Shown here in pieces: positions 33,009-45,400 of a DNA stretch of 64,000 nt. The stretch comes from Pyricularia pennisetigena (lineage: Eukaryota; Ascomycota; Sordariomycetes; Magnaporthales; Pyriculariaceae). Positions within the stretch are counted from its first letter, which is position 1. Each line of letters begins with the position of its first letter. A program made the translations under genes and the position numbers. The notes below the pieces were generated by a model that searched no databases, was not told the origin of the DNA, and saw nothing but the letters and a program-made list of their open reading frames with translations. Location of the stretch: positions 6,213,189-6,277,188 of the forward strand of contig NC_043744.1 in NCBI RefSeq assembly GCF_004337985.1, written 5' to 3'.

Positions 33009-35357
33009 TCATGCCCCGTTCCTGTAGATCTGTGCTCCCTGATTCCTGAACATGATGGTCTCCCTCCTCTGTAGGATCTTGAGAGCCCGGTTGAGCGCCA
33101 TCTCACTGAAACCCTTGCCCTCGACCATCTCCCTCCTGAGCGTTGCGAAGCTGGTGCTCCACCCGATGGGCAGGCGTCGCCGCAGTTCTGCCTCGACCTT
33201 GGAAGCCTCGTCGTTGATCTCGCGTGAACCCTGGTCGGCGCCCTGGTTGACCGCATCCAGCGTCGAGGCCAGGAACAGCCGGATGGCCTCCTTGACGTGG
33301 TCCTCTGTCGCGATTGGAGCCAGCTGCATCTTGGCTAATGACTCTGTAATACGCACGATGGCCTCGAGCTGACGCACGGTGATGGGGATTGACGACCGCG
33401 TGTTCGCCTCCATCTCGGCCGCGTGCACCTGTCGCCGAATGGTGACAAAGTGTGACGACAGTCTTTCGGCTGCCTCGGCGCTGAGACGAGGGGCACAGCG
33501 TCTGCTTTGACGTCAGTAATGTCCTGGATGTCGGCGATAAAAGGATGCACTTACGATTTGCAATAGCTAATGTACCGCCTTAGTTTGTCAAACGGAATCT
33601 CGGACTCTATCTGCTCCTGAACGTTCGTCCTGCCTTGGTGAAGATTCATGACGTGCTTCGCGATCCGCTGGTCCTTTCCAGGCTCATGCTCGTCTCGAAC
33701 GATGAATATCATGTCGAAACGAGACAGGATTGTTGTCTGAAAGTCAATGTTCTCGCCAGGAGACTTGAGCTCATCGTAACGTCCAAATATAGGGTTCGCT
33801 GCGGCTAGGACCGATGTCCTGGCGTTCAAGATGGTGGTTATGCCCGCCTTGGCAATCGAAATCGTCTGTTGTTCCATAGCTTCGTGAATAGCAACACGAT
33901 CCTCGTCACGCATCTTGTCGAACTCGTCAATGCAAACCACTCCGTTGTCAGCCAGCACCATCGCGCCGCCCTCGAGGTAAAACTCTTTGGTCGACTGGTC
34001 CCGCTGTACTGATGCCGTTAAACCCGCAGCTGAAGAACCCTTTCCAGAGGTGTAGATGGCTATGGGAGCGACTTTTTCAACAAACTTGAGCAGTTGCGAC
34101 TTGGCGGTACCGGGGTCACCCAACAGAAGAACGTTGATATCACCACGTAGCTTCATGCCGTCGGGAAGAATCTTCTTGGAACCGCCGAACAAGAGACACA
34201 GGATCGCCTTCTTGATGTCTGCGTTGCCATAGATTGACGGTGCAATACAGCCTGCGAGCACCTTGTAAATGTCCTCACGTCTGCTCATCTCCAAGAACTC
34301 CTGCTCTTCCTCTGGCGAAAAGGTTGCGTTACCCCTTGAAGCCGTATCAATGTCTGTTTGTATGCCTACAGCACGCAAGTAAGGCGTCCTGATGGCGACG
34401 GCCCCGCTTGTCGAGCTCTTGGATGCCTTGTTCTGATAGATTGAAAAGATTCCCATAATGGTACACCTTGACCCAGGTACGACGCGGTTTGTCAGATACC
34501 TATCTGCAGAAATCAGAACATGACGGGGGAGCTCTCCAACTGGGACGTCATCCGGCGCCTCTTGAAGTTTGATGACCTGCTGATCGACGAATTGTGACTT
34601 TTCATGCAGTACAAAGTACGGGTCGAGAGGACACTTTTCTGAGCTGTCAGCCGGTCCCTTGTTCCGTTCACACCTCCGGGGAAGAGTGACTCCGGTGAAG
34701 CCTCCAGACACGGGGATGTCAGAGGTGTGGCCGCAGTTTCGGCACTGGATGGTGAGGGAGTTGGCTTTCGACGACATGACAGATGCGCCAATGACGATTC
34801 CAGGCACTCGAACCAGACGCGAGATGGTCATGGAGTCTAGCTTGCGAATGGAGACATCTTCTTCGTTGGAGTGGAGGAGAAGCTGGTGTTCTGGTAGGTC
34901 GATACGCTGCTTGTGAGGGAAGACGATACGCTGGGTTGCTTTTCGCAAGGCCTTTTCGAACTAATGGTGGGATGGTGGTCAGTCACTTGGTGGGTTCCGG
35001 AGTAGAGTGGCATTTCTCAGCATCAAGTCTTACCAGTGGAATGATCTCTGTGGGTTCTGTGACAATACGATGCGCAAGTTCCTCATTGAACTTGATCAGA
35101 TCGCCAATGTTTACATCGCAGTAGTATGCCTCCAAAAGAGCATTTTCTCTCAACTGATCTCTGTGTGGCCATCAAAGTTAGCTGGAAAGTCCAAGTATTC
35201 AGCGAGGCGATAGTTTATACCTGTAGATGAACTTGTTCTCAAGTCTGAAGTCGAGAATGAACTGTAATAGCTGCTCCTGAATCTGTACATTGGAGTCCTC
35301 GCCCTGCTCGTAATTTGACGAGAAGGCGTGGACCGAGAAGGGGCCTTGGCGATCCAT
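33009..35357 (-). CDS. MCM5: DNA replication licensing factor Mcm5
   Basis: Exons 35357-35221, 35160-35034, 34960-33555 and 33501-33009 on the minus strand (introns 60, 73 and 53 nt), 720 residues, normal for the family. One of six subunits of the replicative helicase. Visible: the N-terminal MCM domain; a zinc-binding region (CRNCGH, then CERNKG...EKC); the AAA+ core with Walker [10 protein letters not shown], Walker B CIDEFDKM and arginine finger SRFD; and the C-terminal lid and winged helix ([15 protein letters not shown] onward). Every splice keeps phase and reconstructs conserved sequence (FIYRDQL, PLFEKAL, YCKSRCAPRLS). It diverges from VPS54 across 905 bases. Confidence 0.97.
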
Positions 35358-36262
35358 CTCGATTTGCGCTTGTGAAGAAAATATTTTGTTGCGTGGGGTT
35401 TACGCTACGTTTCTTCGCGGGGCGCGCACTTTGTTTGGAAGATCTGATCTCGGTTCGATTTTGCGACAATGTTGCTATCGGTTGTCGTTGGCGGGGAAAT
35501 TGAATTGTGGAGGGATGAGGCGCGCAAGGTCGCGACTTTTCGCGATCCACTCTAAAGTGGTTGCATTCGCGTTGGGGAATGGGCCAATCATGGTTGTTGG
35601 GTGTCTGCAGACAGTGTTTTCCGGTCGTCCCAACTCCAAAATATCTTGGTTCATTCTAAAAACCTGTTCTTGATTCTGTCTTGAAGCAAGCAGAGTCTAC
35701 CCTGTCACAGCCAGAAAGCCTGTATTACACAAGTGTTACTGTTTCCTCGTTTCCATGATCACATTTACAGTAATTAATGTCACGTGTAAAGTGATACTAC
35801 CCATAGACTTTGCTTCAACCAAGGGTTAGGCTTATCATCAGTCTCCACAATTTACAGGGGACCAATTGCTCTGCCGGCAAAAGTTCGGAACGGGCAAGCT
35901 GCGTCAGTGAAGCTGCGTGTCTTGTCCCTTGATGGGATGGCGTCTACAGCGCGAATTCCTTTGTACTTGGATCAGCGCAACTATCGAATCCATTGGACAA
36001 GCGCCACCAAAGAGTAGATATACGTTGGCCAATACTCGAAAACAACAAACAGCGCACCAAATTGTACGCAGTCAGCGGAAATCCAGACATCAACCAATCC
36101 AGAACCTAACGTCCATGCTTCCGATATAACCAAGCCGGCGCATCCCGGATCGGGACCATTCCCACCTCCAACCTCTCGGCGCCCGCCGTCCATTCACCCC
36201 GTTGCTCCACCACCCCGTCATGCCACGGCCCTGGTTGACAAGACCTTCAGAGGCCATTAAAC
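35358..36262. promoter_or_regulatory. Divergent promoter region, MCM5 / VPS54
   Basis: 905 bases between two start codons. On the minus strand about 130 bases upstream of the MCM5 ATG is AATTTCCCCGCCAACG (about 35487-35502), one base longer than the E2F/MBF-type TTTCCCGCCAA consensus. Two GCGCGC cores lie at about 35422-35427 and 35520-35525. S-phase control through these sites is inference. Confidence 0.35.
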
Positions 36263-39200
36263 ATGTATGCAAACAGTGGCGGCAGGAAATCCATGGAGAG
36301 CCTCTCGCCGTCGTCACCACATGGTCCCCGACATGACTTTCCTTTTCATTCCAGGTAGGCGCCATTCTGCACTGCGTTGCAAAAGACTTGCAGGCTGATA
36401 TCAGTATACCGAAAAGCAGACAAGGCTCTACCTCGACGACTCAACCGAGGCGAGGCTCCTTTGCAAGCTCCATACACTCGATAGGCGGGGCTCTAGACTC
36501 GGCTTCTGGAATATGGGCCAACACTGTCGCCGAGTCTCAACAAAATGGTAGGTTTCCTGGTTCGCGCCCTACTTCGCCCTACTTGAGAAACTTGTCTGAC
36601 ACTGCAGCAGCCATCTCGACGTTGCTGCAACCCCCCATCGTCCGAACCGGGCTTTTACCCCATACCTCGGCCCCCACCAGCGGTCACCGCATGCCCACCG
36701 CCCGCGATATCCAACCCGTCACCTTGACCAACATCACCCGTGTCGATGCCGCCGAGTTCCGCCCCTACCTCACGCAGGTCGGCGCGCTATACGAACAGCT
36801 ACGACGGGCCAAGGAGAACGATGGCGACCCGTCCGATCAGCAGCGCGGCCGAAAGGGCAGCAAGGGAGACGACTTCACTCCTGAGGACGACAGCCATCTA
36901 CGGCCAGGTACCAAGAGGCCCTCGGTCAGCAACAGGAAATCATCCGTGTCATCAGTTCGATCTATTTCATCCTTGACATCCCCCATAGACCCGCCGACCC
37001 CGGTCCGCCGTTCCAGCTCCGGCTTCGCGCGGAGGGCAGCCCAGGGCCCGCCGCCCCTCTCAACAATACCTAATGTCTACTTTGACGAGGACTTTCACCT
37101 CGAGAACCCACGCACATTTGACGTCGTCAGCGAGCGGTCAGAAGTCATCAGCAAAACCCCGGCCGCGGGCGGCGAGGAGAAAACCAATGGGAATGCTGCC
37201 GTCCCGAGGAAGGCGCTTGCGACGAATGCAATCCTGCAAGAGAAGCTGTCTTGGTACATGGACACGGTGGAGATGCACTTGATCTCGTCCATATCAGCGG
37301 CGTCGACCACCTTCTTCACTGCGCTAGGCTCGCTCAAGGGATTACACACCGAGGCGGCCGAGTCGGTCGATCGAATCAAGACGTTGAGGCAAGAATTGGA
37401 GGCTCTCGACGGAGAGATTGTTAGCAGGGGCTTGGAGATTGTTCAGCAGAGGCGACGACGCGAGAACCTCCAACAGCTGCACAGCGCCGTCATGCAACTC
37501 CGCGACGTCGTTGACGGTGTCGGCAGGTGCGAGGCTCAGGTTGAGGATGGCAATGTGGACGAGGCTCTCGACACACTCGACTCACTCGAACTGCTGATTG
37601 CCGGACAGGTTGAGCCCTTTACTGGCTTCAACCGACCTGTGCGGCCCGAGTACGCGCTGAGGGATCTTAGCGGCGCGGCTGCACTGCAGGGGGTCCACGA
37701 TGACATGAACACGCTCCGTTTCCGGATCGGCAAGATCTACGAGGGGAGGCTGATCGAGCTGCTGCTGGGAGACTTGCGAAGACATGTGGAAACCGTGTCC
37801 AAGCAGGAGGTCATGATGCGTTGGAGTACAGCCTCGAACCGCGGCAAGACAGGCCACAGCAGGGAACCATCAGCCTATCCCTCCTACATGGCAAAGCAGG
37901 ACGATCTACGCCAGGCCCTACCCCCCATATTGGCTGGCCTGCAACGCGCAAGGTATCTGTCCGCCGCAACCGCGACATATCGGGATGTTGCAATGAGGGA
38001 GATAAGAGCCATCATCCGAAAACCATTACCGAGCTCCAACGAAGATGACAACGAGTCCATGATGTCATCGTCAACCTTGGGTGGTGCTGGCAGGCAACGG
38101 ACCCAGCAGCAAAAGTCTTCTGTGCTTGCCAGGAACCTTCGGAATCTGGAGAGGGAGGATGCGGAAGAGCTACTGGTCACGATATACATTGGTGTCACGG
38201 AAACGTTGCGACGAACAACGACCCATGGCAAGCTGCTCCTGGATGTTGCCAGCTCCATTGGGGACGAAACAGCCGGACTCGATGGCCTCAAATCACCGCC
38301 AATACGATCACCTCCTTTCAGTCCGCCACAAAGGCGGGCGTCCACGGCAGGATTCGAGGCCCAGGAGGAGATTCACAAAGCACTCGAGCTGAACAACCTC
38401 CTAGGACAAGCGGTCGACGTGGCACAGGACAAGATCGTCAAGCTTCTACGGGTGCGGGCCGAGCAGAGCACGCACCTGCCGCTGGTATGGTTCCTACGTT
38501 ATTTCACTCTCAACTTGCACTTTGCGACAGAATGTGAAAGCATCTCGGGCCGCAGCGGGACGACGCTCAAGACGGTAGTCAACGCGCAGATCAAGGAGTT
38601 TGTGCAACTCCATGGCGACTCTGAAAAGCAGAAGCTTGCCCAAGGCATGGAACAAGACCAATGGGCGGCGCAGGACTTTACAGAGAAGGACCAAGAGATG
38701 TTGGACATCATACTGCAGTGCGAAACCAAGGACGCGGCCTTGTGGACTGATGGGAGCAAGGTCTGGATCCACCCCTCGGAGCTCAACGGCAAGAACGGTG
38801 AGACGGAGAAAAGCGCAGCACCTAGCGAAGCAGCAGGGGAAAAGGAAAATGGGACTGCGGCTGCCGGCAAAGCAAAGGTTCGCGGGGCCGTCATCGAAGG
38901 CGAGACGTATCTTCTTCCGGGCTCTGCTGTTTTGTGCCTCGAGGGCATGTCCAACTTCTTGCATCTGGCCGTGGCCATCCCGTCTATGGCGGCCGACGTG
39001 GCGGCGTCCTTGGTGGCGTACCTGCAGCTGTTCAACTCGCGATGCACTCAGCTGATCCTCGGGGCGGGTGCGACACGGTCGGCTGGCCTCAAGAACATCA
39101 CCACTAAGCACTTGGCCATCGCGTCGCAGGCCCTTGGTTTCGTGGCTGCTCTGGTGCCGCACGTGCGCGAGTTTGTTCGTCGACACGTCCCCGGGGCCGA

Positions 39201-39900
39201 CAAACCTAGCGGGACGGGAAGCGGAAGCAACACGACGACGCTGATTGGCGAGTTTGACAAGGTCAGGCGGCTCTACCAGGAGCACCAGAACAGCATCTAC
39301 GACAAGCTCGTAGAGATCATGTCGGGACGGGCAGCGATGCACTCCAAGACCATGCGGACGATCGACTGGGACGAGGGTGGCGAGGTGCACCCTTACATGG
39401 ACACGCTAGGCCGCGAAACTTCGACGCTGCACCGCAACCTGACCAAGGCTCTGCCTGACAGCACGGTCCGATTCATCATGGCGCCGGTGTTTGCCAGCTA
39501 CAAGGAGGCCTTTGGAAAGGTGCTCGTCGGGGCGGCAGTACGGACCGAGGAGGGCAGGGAGAGGTACGTTGGTCCTTGTGATTATTATACATCAAGAGAA
39601 AAAAGAAAAAGAAAAAAAAAGAAAAAAAAAAGAAAAAAACCCTGGCTGACATTGATTTTCATCCACAGCATGGTGCGCGACTTTGAGTATTTCCGGCTCA
39701 AGCTGGGCAAGATTGACGGCTTTGGCGACGCAGCCGATCACCTGCTCGACATCATCCGCAAGAAGAAGCTGGAAGGAGGCGGAGATGCAGCGAAGAAGAA
39801 GGACAATGGCACACTGACGGTAGACGAGGGGGCGAGGAGCAAAGGGGACGAAAGTGGCGGGGAGACGAGAAAATCGACAGAGAGCAGGGCAGAAGCTTAG
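36263..39900 (+). CDS. VPS54: Vps54, GARP tethering complex subunit
   Basis: Exons 36263-36354, 36405-39563 and 39669-39900 (introns 50 and 105 nt), 1160 residues. GARP tethers endosome-derived vesicles at the trans-Golgi. The first exon (MYANSGGRKSMESLSPSS) joins the Ser/Arg-rich N-terminus (RRGSFASSIHSIGGAL) seen in fungal orthologues; the ATG at 36263 is the only good start. The conserved core begins near VTLTNITRVDAAEFRPYL and continues into a long helical N-terminal domain (EKLSWYMDTVEMHLI onward). The C-terminal Vps54-like domain contains LKNITTKHLAIASQAL and FDKVRRLYQEHQNSIYDKLVEIM. Intron 2 is an A/G tract that is stop-free and a multiple of three. The tail after it (SMVRDFEYFRLKLGKIDGFG) is followed by a Lys/Glu-rich end. 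Confidence 0.93.
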
Positions 39901-40359
39901 ACTTGGCGGGGTGGTGGTGGTGATGCAGTGCATAAGGGTCTTGATGATTGATATGATCTTTGTACAGCTAAGAGCCTTGTCGTCTATATATTCTAGAATC
40001 TTGGACCGTGTCTAGTAATGAATGTCTTTGTTCCAGGGGCGAATGATGCAGCAAGTCTTAGCCGATACAGCTAGAAAGGGACTCCCCACCAAGGGGGAAG
40101 AAACTAGTCTAGGCCAAGCCATGAAGTTTGATGGCTAGCACTACAACTCAATACGAGCCGGGCTGAGACTCAATATTCAAACTCTTTATTTTTATGCTTA
40201 TATGGACAGCGCATGCTCACACGATTTGAAGCTTGGATGGGCACAGCTCTAGGTCATTTCCATCATCACACAAAATGGGCAATCATTTCGTCACCTCAAA
40301 CGTTTTATAATCTATAGCAAAAACGGTTCAAATGAAAAAAAAAGCCACCAAAAAACCAA
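39901..40359. other. Convergent 3' intergenic region
   Basis: 459 bases between the VPS54 stop and the stop of the thaumatin-like gene. No coding frame. Confidence 0.6.
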
Positions 40360-40983
40360 TCAGCACATTCTTGCGCCCAGGCCAACACCATCTCCATCGT
40401 CAACAGCTTCTCTACCACTACCCCCTCTGCCACCACGCTCTTCTACATCATCCCCTTCTTCTTCTTCATCCTCCGCCGCAGGCCACCTCCCCAGCAAGGC
40501 AATCAGGTGCTTGTCCTCCGTGACCTTCGTCTGCCGATCATCAGGCTCCCTATAAGCATTGTCACAGGGATAGTCCCCCCAGCAACCCGACGTCTTCCTG
40601 TGCTCGCTGGCAGGCCACAACATGCGGAGCCCATTCCCGTCGCTGGGGTCGTCAATGGCCGAGACGTCAAAGTACGTCTTGTCCTCGAACGCGTTGAAGG
40701 CCACCTCGCCAATCACACCCGACCCGGGCACGTGGTCCACGCCCTTGCTAACCGCAAAGTAGTTGCCGATCCAGCCGTAAGGGATCACCACGTCGACCGT
40801 CTGGCCCGCCGGCACCGAGATAGTCGGTAGCTGTTCCTTGCCGGCAGAGCTGGTGAACATGACGGTGCGGTCCGTCGAGTCCAGCGACATGAAAGTGATG
40901 ATGTTGTTTTCGGCCGCGAGCGTCAGGCGTGGCAGGAGGGTGTAGATTGCCATGAGGACGACGACAAGAGTGAAGGATGCCAT
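40360..40983 (-). CDS. Small secreted thaumatin-like protein with unusual acidic C-terminal tail
   Basis: Single exon, 207 residues from the ATG at 40983. A signal peptide (MASFTLVVVLMAIYTLLPRLTLAA) is followed by a compact beta-rich region with VPAGQTVDVVIPYGWIGNYFAV, GEVAFNAFEDKTYFDVSAIDDPSD and LRMLWPAS. A C-terminal cysteine part follows (SGCWGDYPCDNAYREPDD). This matches the small fungal secreted thaumatin-like group, some members of which are annotated as DNase1 protein or CalA-like antigen; enzymatic activity should not be assumed. After TEDKHLIALLGRWP the protein continues for about 40 residues of Glu/Asp/Gly-rich sequence ending MC, where relatives, as I recall them, end soon after this point. 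A TATAAAA lies at 41203-41209 upstream. Confidence 0.75.
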   Translation of the reverse strand: MASFTLVVVLMAIYTLLPRLTLAAENNIITFMSLDSTDRTVMFTSSAGKEQLPTISVPAGQTVDVVIPYGWIGNYFAVSKGVDHVPGSGVIGEVAFNAFEDKTYFDVSAIDDPSDGNGLRMLWPASEHRKTSGCWGDYPCDNAYREPDDRQTKVTEDKHLIALLGRWPAAEDEEEEGDDVEERGGRGGSGREAVDDGDGVGLGARMC

Positions 40984-42423
40984 GTTTGTCACTGATCAAA
41001 TCAGGGTAGAAATGCGATGGGGCTGACTGGGGATGGTTGAACAAGCCTAGAGATGTGGCGAGAGCTTGTTTATGAGTGGGTGCCAGCTGAAGAGAGACGA
41101 TTGATTGTCTGTGGAATGTGTCTAATGTTGGGAATTTGCAAGTTGAATCGTGATGATGGAATGAAGAGAGAATGAGTCCAGGTCCTGGGGAGTTGGGCTG
41201 CGTTTTATATTCATCCTGGCACAATGATAGAGACCTACTGATCCACAAGAAGCCATATGTTGAGAAGGCACAACACAGGCTTGCCAAGGTACCTTTCCCA
41301 CTGGTGGCGATACCCTAGGAAGGCAGCAAGTATTCATGTGCCATATGGATTGTTCAGCCCATGCGAGCAAATGGCAAGTTAGATCCGCCCAACAAATGTC
41401 AACAGGTCGTACCTATCCAGGCCAAACTTTGCTCTAGAAAGTACTCGCCAACAAGCCACTTACACAAGTGTGTAGATAAACTACCGCGACGGAAGCTAGA
41501 TTGCGGCCCGCTCCGAGGCTCGCGCAAGTCCATGAGGCCAATGGGGTCATTAACTGGCAAGCGCGGCCATGTAAGTGAAGAAATGCCCGCATTGGGCTCA
41601 GCCACAAAGCAACCGTTTGGTGCCCTGCAGCAGACACAGGTGTATTGGCTCACTTAAGGTGGGCAGTGGCGTTCTTTGGGAGTGTTCTAGATCGTGTTGG
41701 GCCATCCCTGCTCCAGTCCGGTCGCGGGTTTCAATAGGGACGGTCCATCAGATAGCAATAAAGACTATTCAGGTGTCTTTGACGAGTCCATCAGAAGGAA
41801 AGTGGACGCCATCTAATGCGCTCTTGCTACTTGGCAGACTCTAGTCTGTCTTTCTAGACAAGTACGGCTTTAGTGGCTCTTGTAAACGACCATGTAGAAA
41901 TGATGGCCTTCTAGACACTCCAAGAAGACACAAGTAGGTCTTATTGAGTTTGTTTCGGGTAGAAGACATCCAGCTAAGTTCGGACGAGCTGCTGTCCGTT
42001 GCGACTCGCCTGTTCAAGCATGCGCTGAAGAACTGCGTCTGCTGCCAAATGCACCAATATTGCATCATCATCATGCAAGGCTGTAATAAATACCGCAGCC
42101 CGTCCGCGATCCGGCAATAGACATTGGACAATCTCGCAAAATTAGAACAACATGTCAGTGATTCTTAACTCTTTATTATTCAAAATTTGCTAGCCTTACC
42201 GCTACTTACAAGGTTTATACTAGCACATCAAGCATTAGGCCAGCGCAAAAAACAAGCATAAAAAAAAACATGCTCTGAGCAGACTCCACGCCGAGATCAA
42301 TCTAGATTCGGTCCAGCCCTACACAGCTCGCCGGTGCAGATTCTGCAACGTCGAAGTGGACAAGTTCTATTCGCAAGTAATCTTATTCCGTATTAACTGG
42401 AAATTGCAGTTAGCACTACACAT
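40984..42423. other. Intergenic, 1.44 kb
   Basis: Promoter of the thaumatin-like gene and 3' region of GCN2. Short frames on both strands at 41361-41657 are not supported by any feature. Confidence 0.55.
41203..41209 (-). promoter_or_regulatory. TATA box for the thaumatin-like gene
   Basis: TATAAAA on the minus strand, about 220 bases upstream of the ATG at 40983. Confidence 0.45.
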
Positions 42424-45400
42424 TCACGCCCCAAGGTCGTAGTAGATACAGTTGCCCGTCCGAAAGTTGTACACAAACGCTGGCATCGACCACCCCAAGC
42501 CTGTTCCCCTACCTGCGCCGCCCTGATCGGCCCTCATGTCTTGCAGCAGCCCCCTAAGCTCCCTCACGTACTGCCTTTCCTCCATGCTCACCGCCTGTTC
42601 CGCGCGCCGCCAGCTCTCTGCATCAGACAGCCTCGTAGACTGTATGAGGCTCATGACTGCGTCCGTCGTCTCGATCGCTATCACTGGTCCCGCCGAGTTG
42701 GCATCGGATGCGAACCGCACCATCGATGACGCCACCCGCGCTGCTGCTGCCTGCGCCTGCTCGACCAGCGCCTGCCGGTTCGACTTCTTGCTCCGCGTCC
42801 GTGCAGTGATCACCTTCACTTCCTGCTCGCGATGCGGATGCACCGTCAGAGAGTCGGTCCCAGGAGAAATCACTCCGCCACCACCACCCGTTATTCCAGG
42901 TGCGACCATGTAGTCGTTATGACGACCGTGGTAGCTGTATCCGCCATAGGATCCAACCACGCTAGAAGTACCATCCCCGCCGGCGGTGGCCCGCAACCTG
43001 CTAGCCTGTACGATCCTCCCCTCCCTCTCCCTCATCTCGGCTCGAAGCCATTGAACCAACTGACCGGGCGGCACATCCGCATCCGGCGCCTCCCTCCTGC
43101 CTGGCGTTTTGATCTTGAGCATGTCTTGTTTGACAATGACAACCCAGCTATGGCCATCCTCGCGCTGTCCTTGCAGGAGCTCCTCGGGTGAACGTGCATC
43201 GCGCGCCAGCTCCGCGCTGATGCCATGTGCCCATAATGTCTGAAGAAGCTCGAGACCCGTCGTTCGCAGCAGCGAGGGATCGAAACTGGCGATGAGCACG
43301 TCGCACCTTTTGGCTGCAAACAAGTTTGTCTCCTCGTCTGCTGCGCCCGCTCGCTTCTTGCTGCTCTTAGCAGACACATGTGCGAGCTGCTCCCAGTTCA
43401 TGCCGAATCCTACCGCGTGTCGTTCCTGAAAGTGACTCCCAGAGATGCGCGGCCGGTGCTCCTTGATCAAGCTGTCGTACCGTCCACCGGCAGCGAGGAC
43501 TTCCCTACTTCGCTTATCGAACAGGCATGCGAACATCATGTTGCCACTGAAAAAGACCTCGTTCCAGCTCCAGAGCGGCGCCACGTAGATTTTGGTCCGC
43601 ACCCCGAGCTTTTTGCAGTATTCCCACACTTCCTTCAGGTGAGCCAGGGGCTGAGAAACTTGCTGCGACATGTCCGTCTTTTGAAAAATAGTACGCAGCT
43701 GGTTTGCCGCCTTGCTGGGGTTGTCTCTAAAGTCAAACTTTTGCAGCTCGTCCAGCGTCGTCGTTGAAATCGATGCGGTAGTACGCAACTCCGACTTGAT
43801 CTTCTGCCATGTAACACCCCTTATGTTGAGTTTGCTCAAAGTATCTGCCACCGCCCGTCGGCTGGCTTTCTCGACGCCGCAATAGTCAAATATGCATCGC
43901 AGGAGATCCGAATGGCCGAGATGAAAGCACATTTGGCTTCTAGACAACGTTGGAAACTCGGCGATGATTTCATCAAGTACCTTTATGGCCTCTGCTTCCT
44001 TGAGCGCCAAATCCGAGGCATCGTCAGACACCACATCAAAGTGCACTTCCCCAAACATCTGCGGCTGTCCCCCACTGGGGCGATCACGGAACACCCTGCC
44101 GAACGAATAAGATCGCTGCACCACAGTGTCGCGAGATGTGCTCTTAGCCAGTGCCCTGGCCGTACCCATGGTCAAGTCATAAGGCAGCTGTAGTAGAGCG
44201 CCATGCCTGTCCACCACCTCGACCGTGTTTTGTGTATAGTGGGCCGAAGGAGGGTAAAACGGACTGACAGACACCTTGACTGCACCGTGACGACGAAATA
44301 CCGCGGTCAGTGTCTCCTCCGTCACGAGGAGGCGCATGAGCTCCGCTGGAGACTTGTTGGCGCTTTCGGCGTCCCATGCGTAGTCTTTTGCCCGGTCGAG
44401 CCTGCGCTTGAAAAGAGCCGATATGTAGTCGGTGTAATGCGGATTGTTAGGGTCCTCCAGACCAGCCATGACTTGACGCATCGCATCGCTCTCCATTCCA
44501 ACAGGCAGTAGACCGCTCTTGAGCAGTTCCGTGGCAGATGGTCGCTGGGACGGAGTGTGATCGACCAATGAGGTGACTATGTGCTTCTGGTTCTTCTCTC
44601 CTGGACGAAAGTCATCCGGAAGTGTAGGTGGTGACCGCCGTAGCTTGTCAAAGACCATTGCTCTTTGCATTCCCAGCATGGGCGGGTAGCACATCTCGAA
44701 GAAAATAATGCCGAGCGCATACATGTCGCACTTGGTTGTGTATATACCCTTGGACCCGGACCGAACTTCTGGAGCCAGATAAGTCGACGTGCCGACACTT
44801 CTGGTCATGTCCCCTGAATCAATATTGCTGGGAGAACCGTTGCCGTTCTTATCGGCGATGGCACGCATCTCGGCAGTCGCCAAACCAAAATCGCCAATTT
44901 TGACGGCATTGGTCCCATCAGGAGCCACCTTGATAAAGATGTTTTCGGGTTTAAGATCGCGGTGGATAATGTTGAAGCCGTGTATGTGCTGTAAACCTTC
45001 GAGGATTTGGCGAAACAGCCTCCAAATCTCCTCGCTGTCGTCACACAGATTGTTCGCAATCAGGTCACGCAGTGTGCTCTTTTCGCAATACTCCATCACA
45101 AGGTACATAATCTTGCGACTAAAAGGTCTCATGCTGGGCCTGAGGCTTGACCTGCGATCCATCTTGGCACTGGCTTCGGACTCGCTGCTGTCCTCATCCG
45201 AATCTTCGGCTTCCGACTCATCCGACTCGTCACTGTCATCAAAACCTTCCTCAATACCATGTTCAGTGTGCGCATCGTCGTTATCAGAGTCGAAGCCGAA
45301 CTCGATATGCGGGGGTCTGCTCGAAGACACAAAGTCAAGCGCGCCGCTCGTGGTGAACTCAATGTTTGGCCCACTCATGCTTTCGGAGTCAGTAACGCCT

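Noticed and set aside
38494..39390. 298-codon minus-strand frame inside VPS54
   Set aside because: Antisense shadow of a conserved VPS54 exon.
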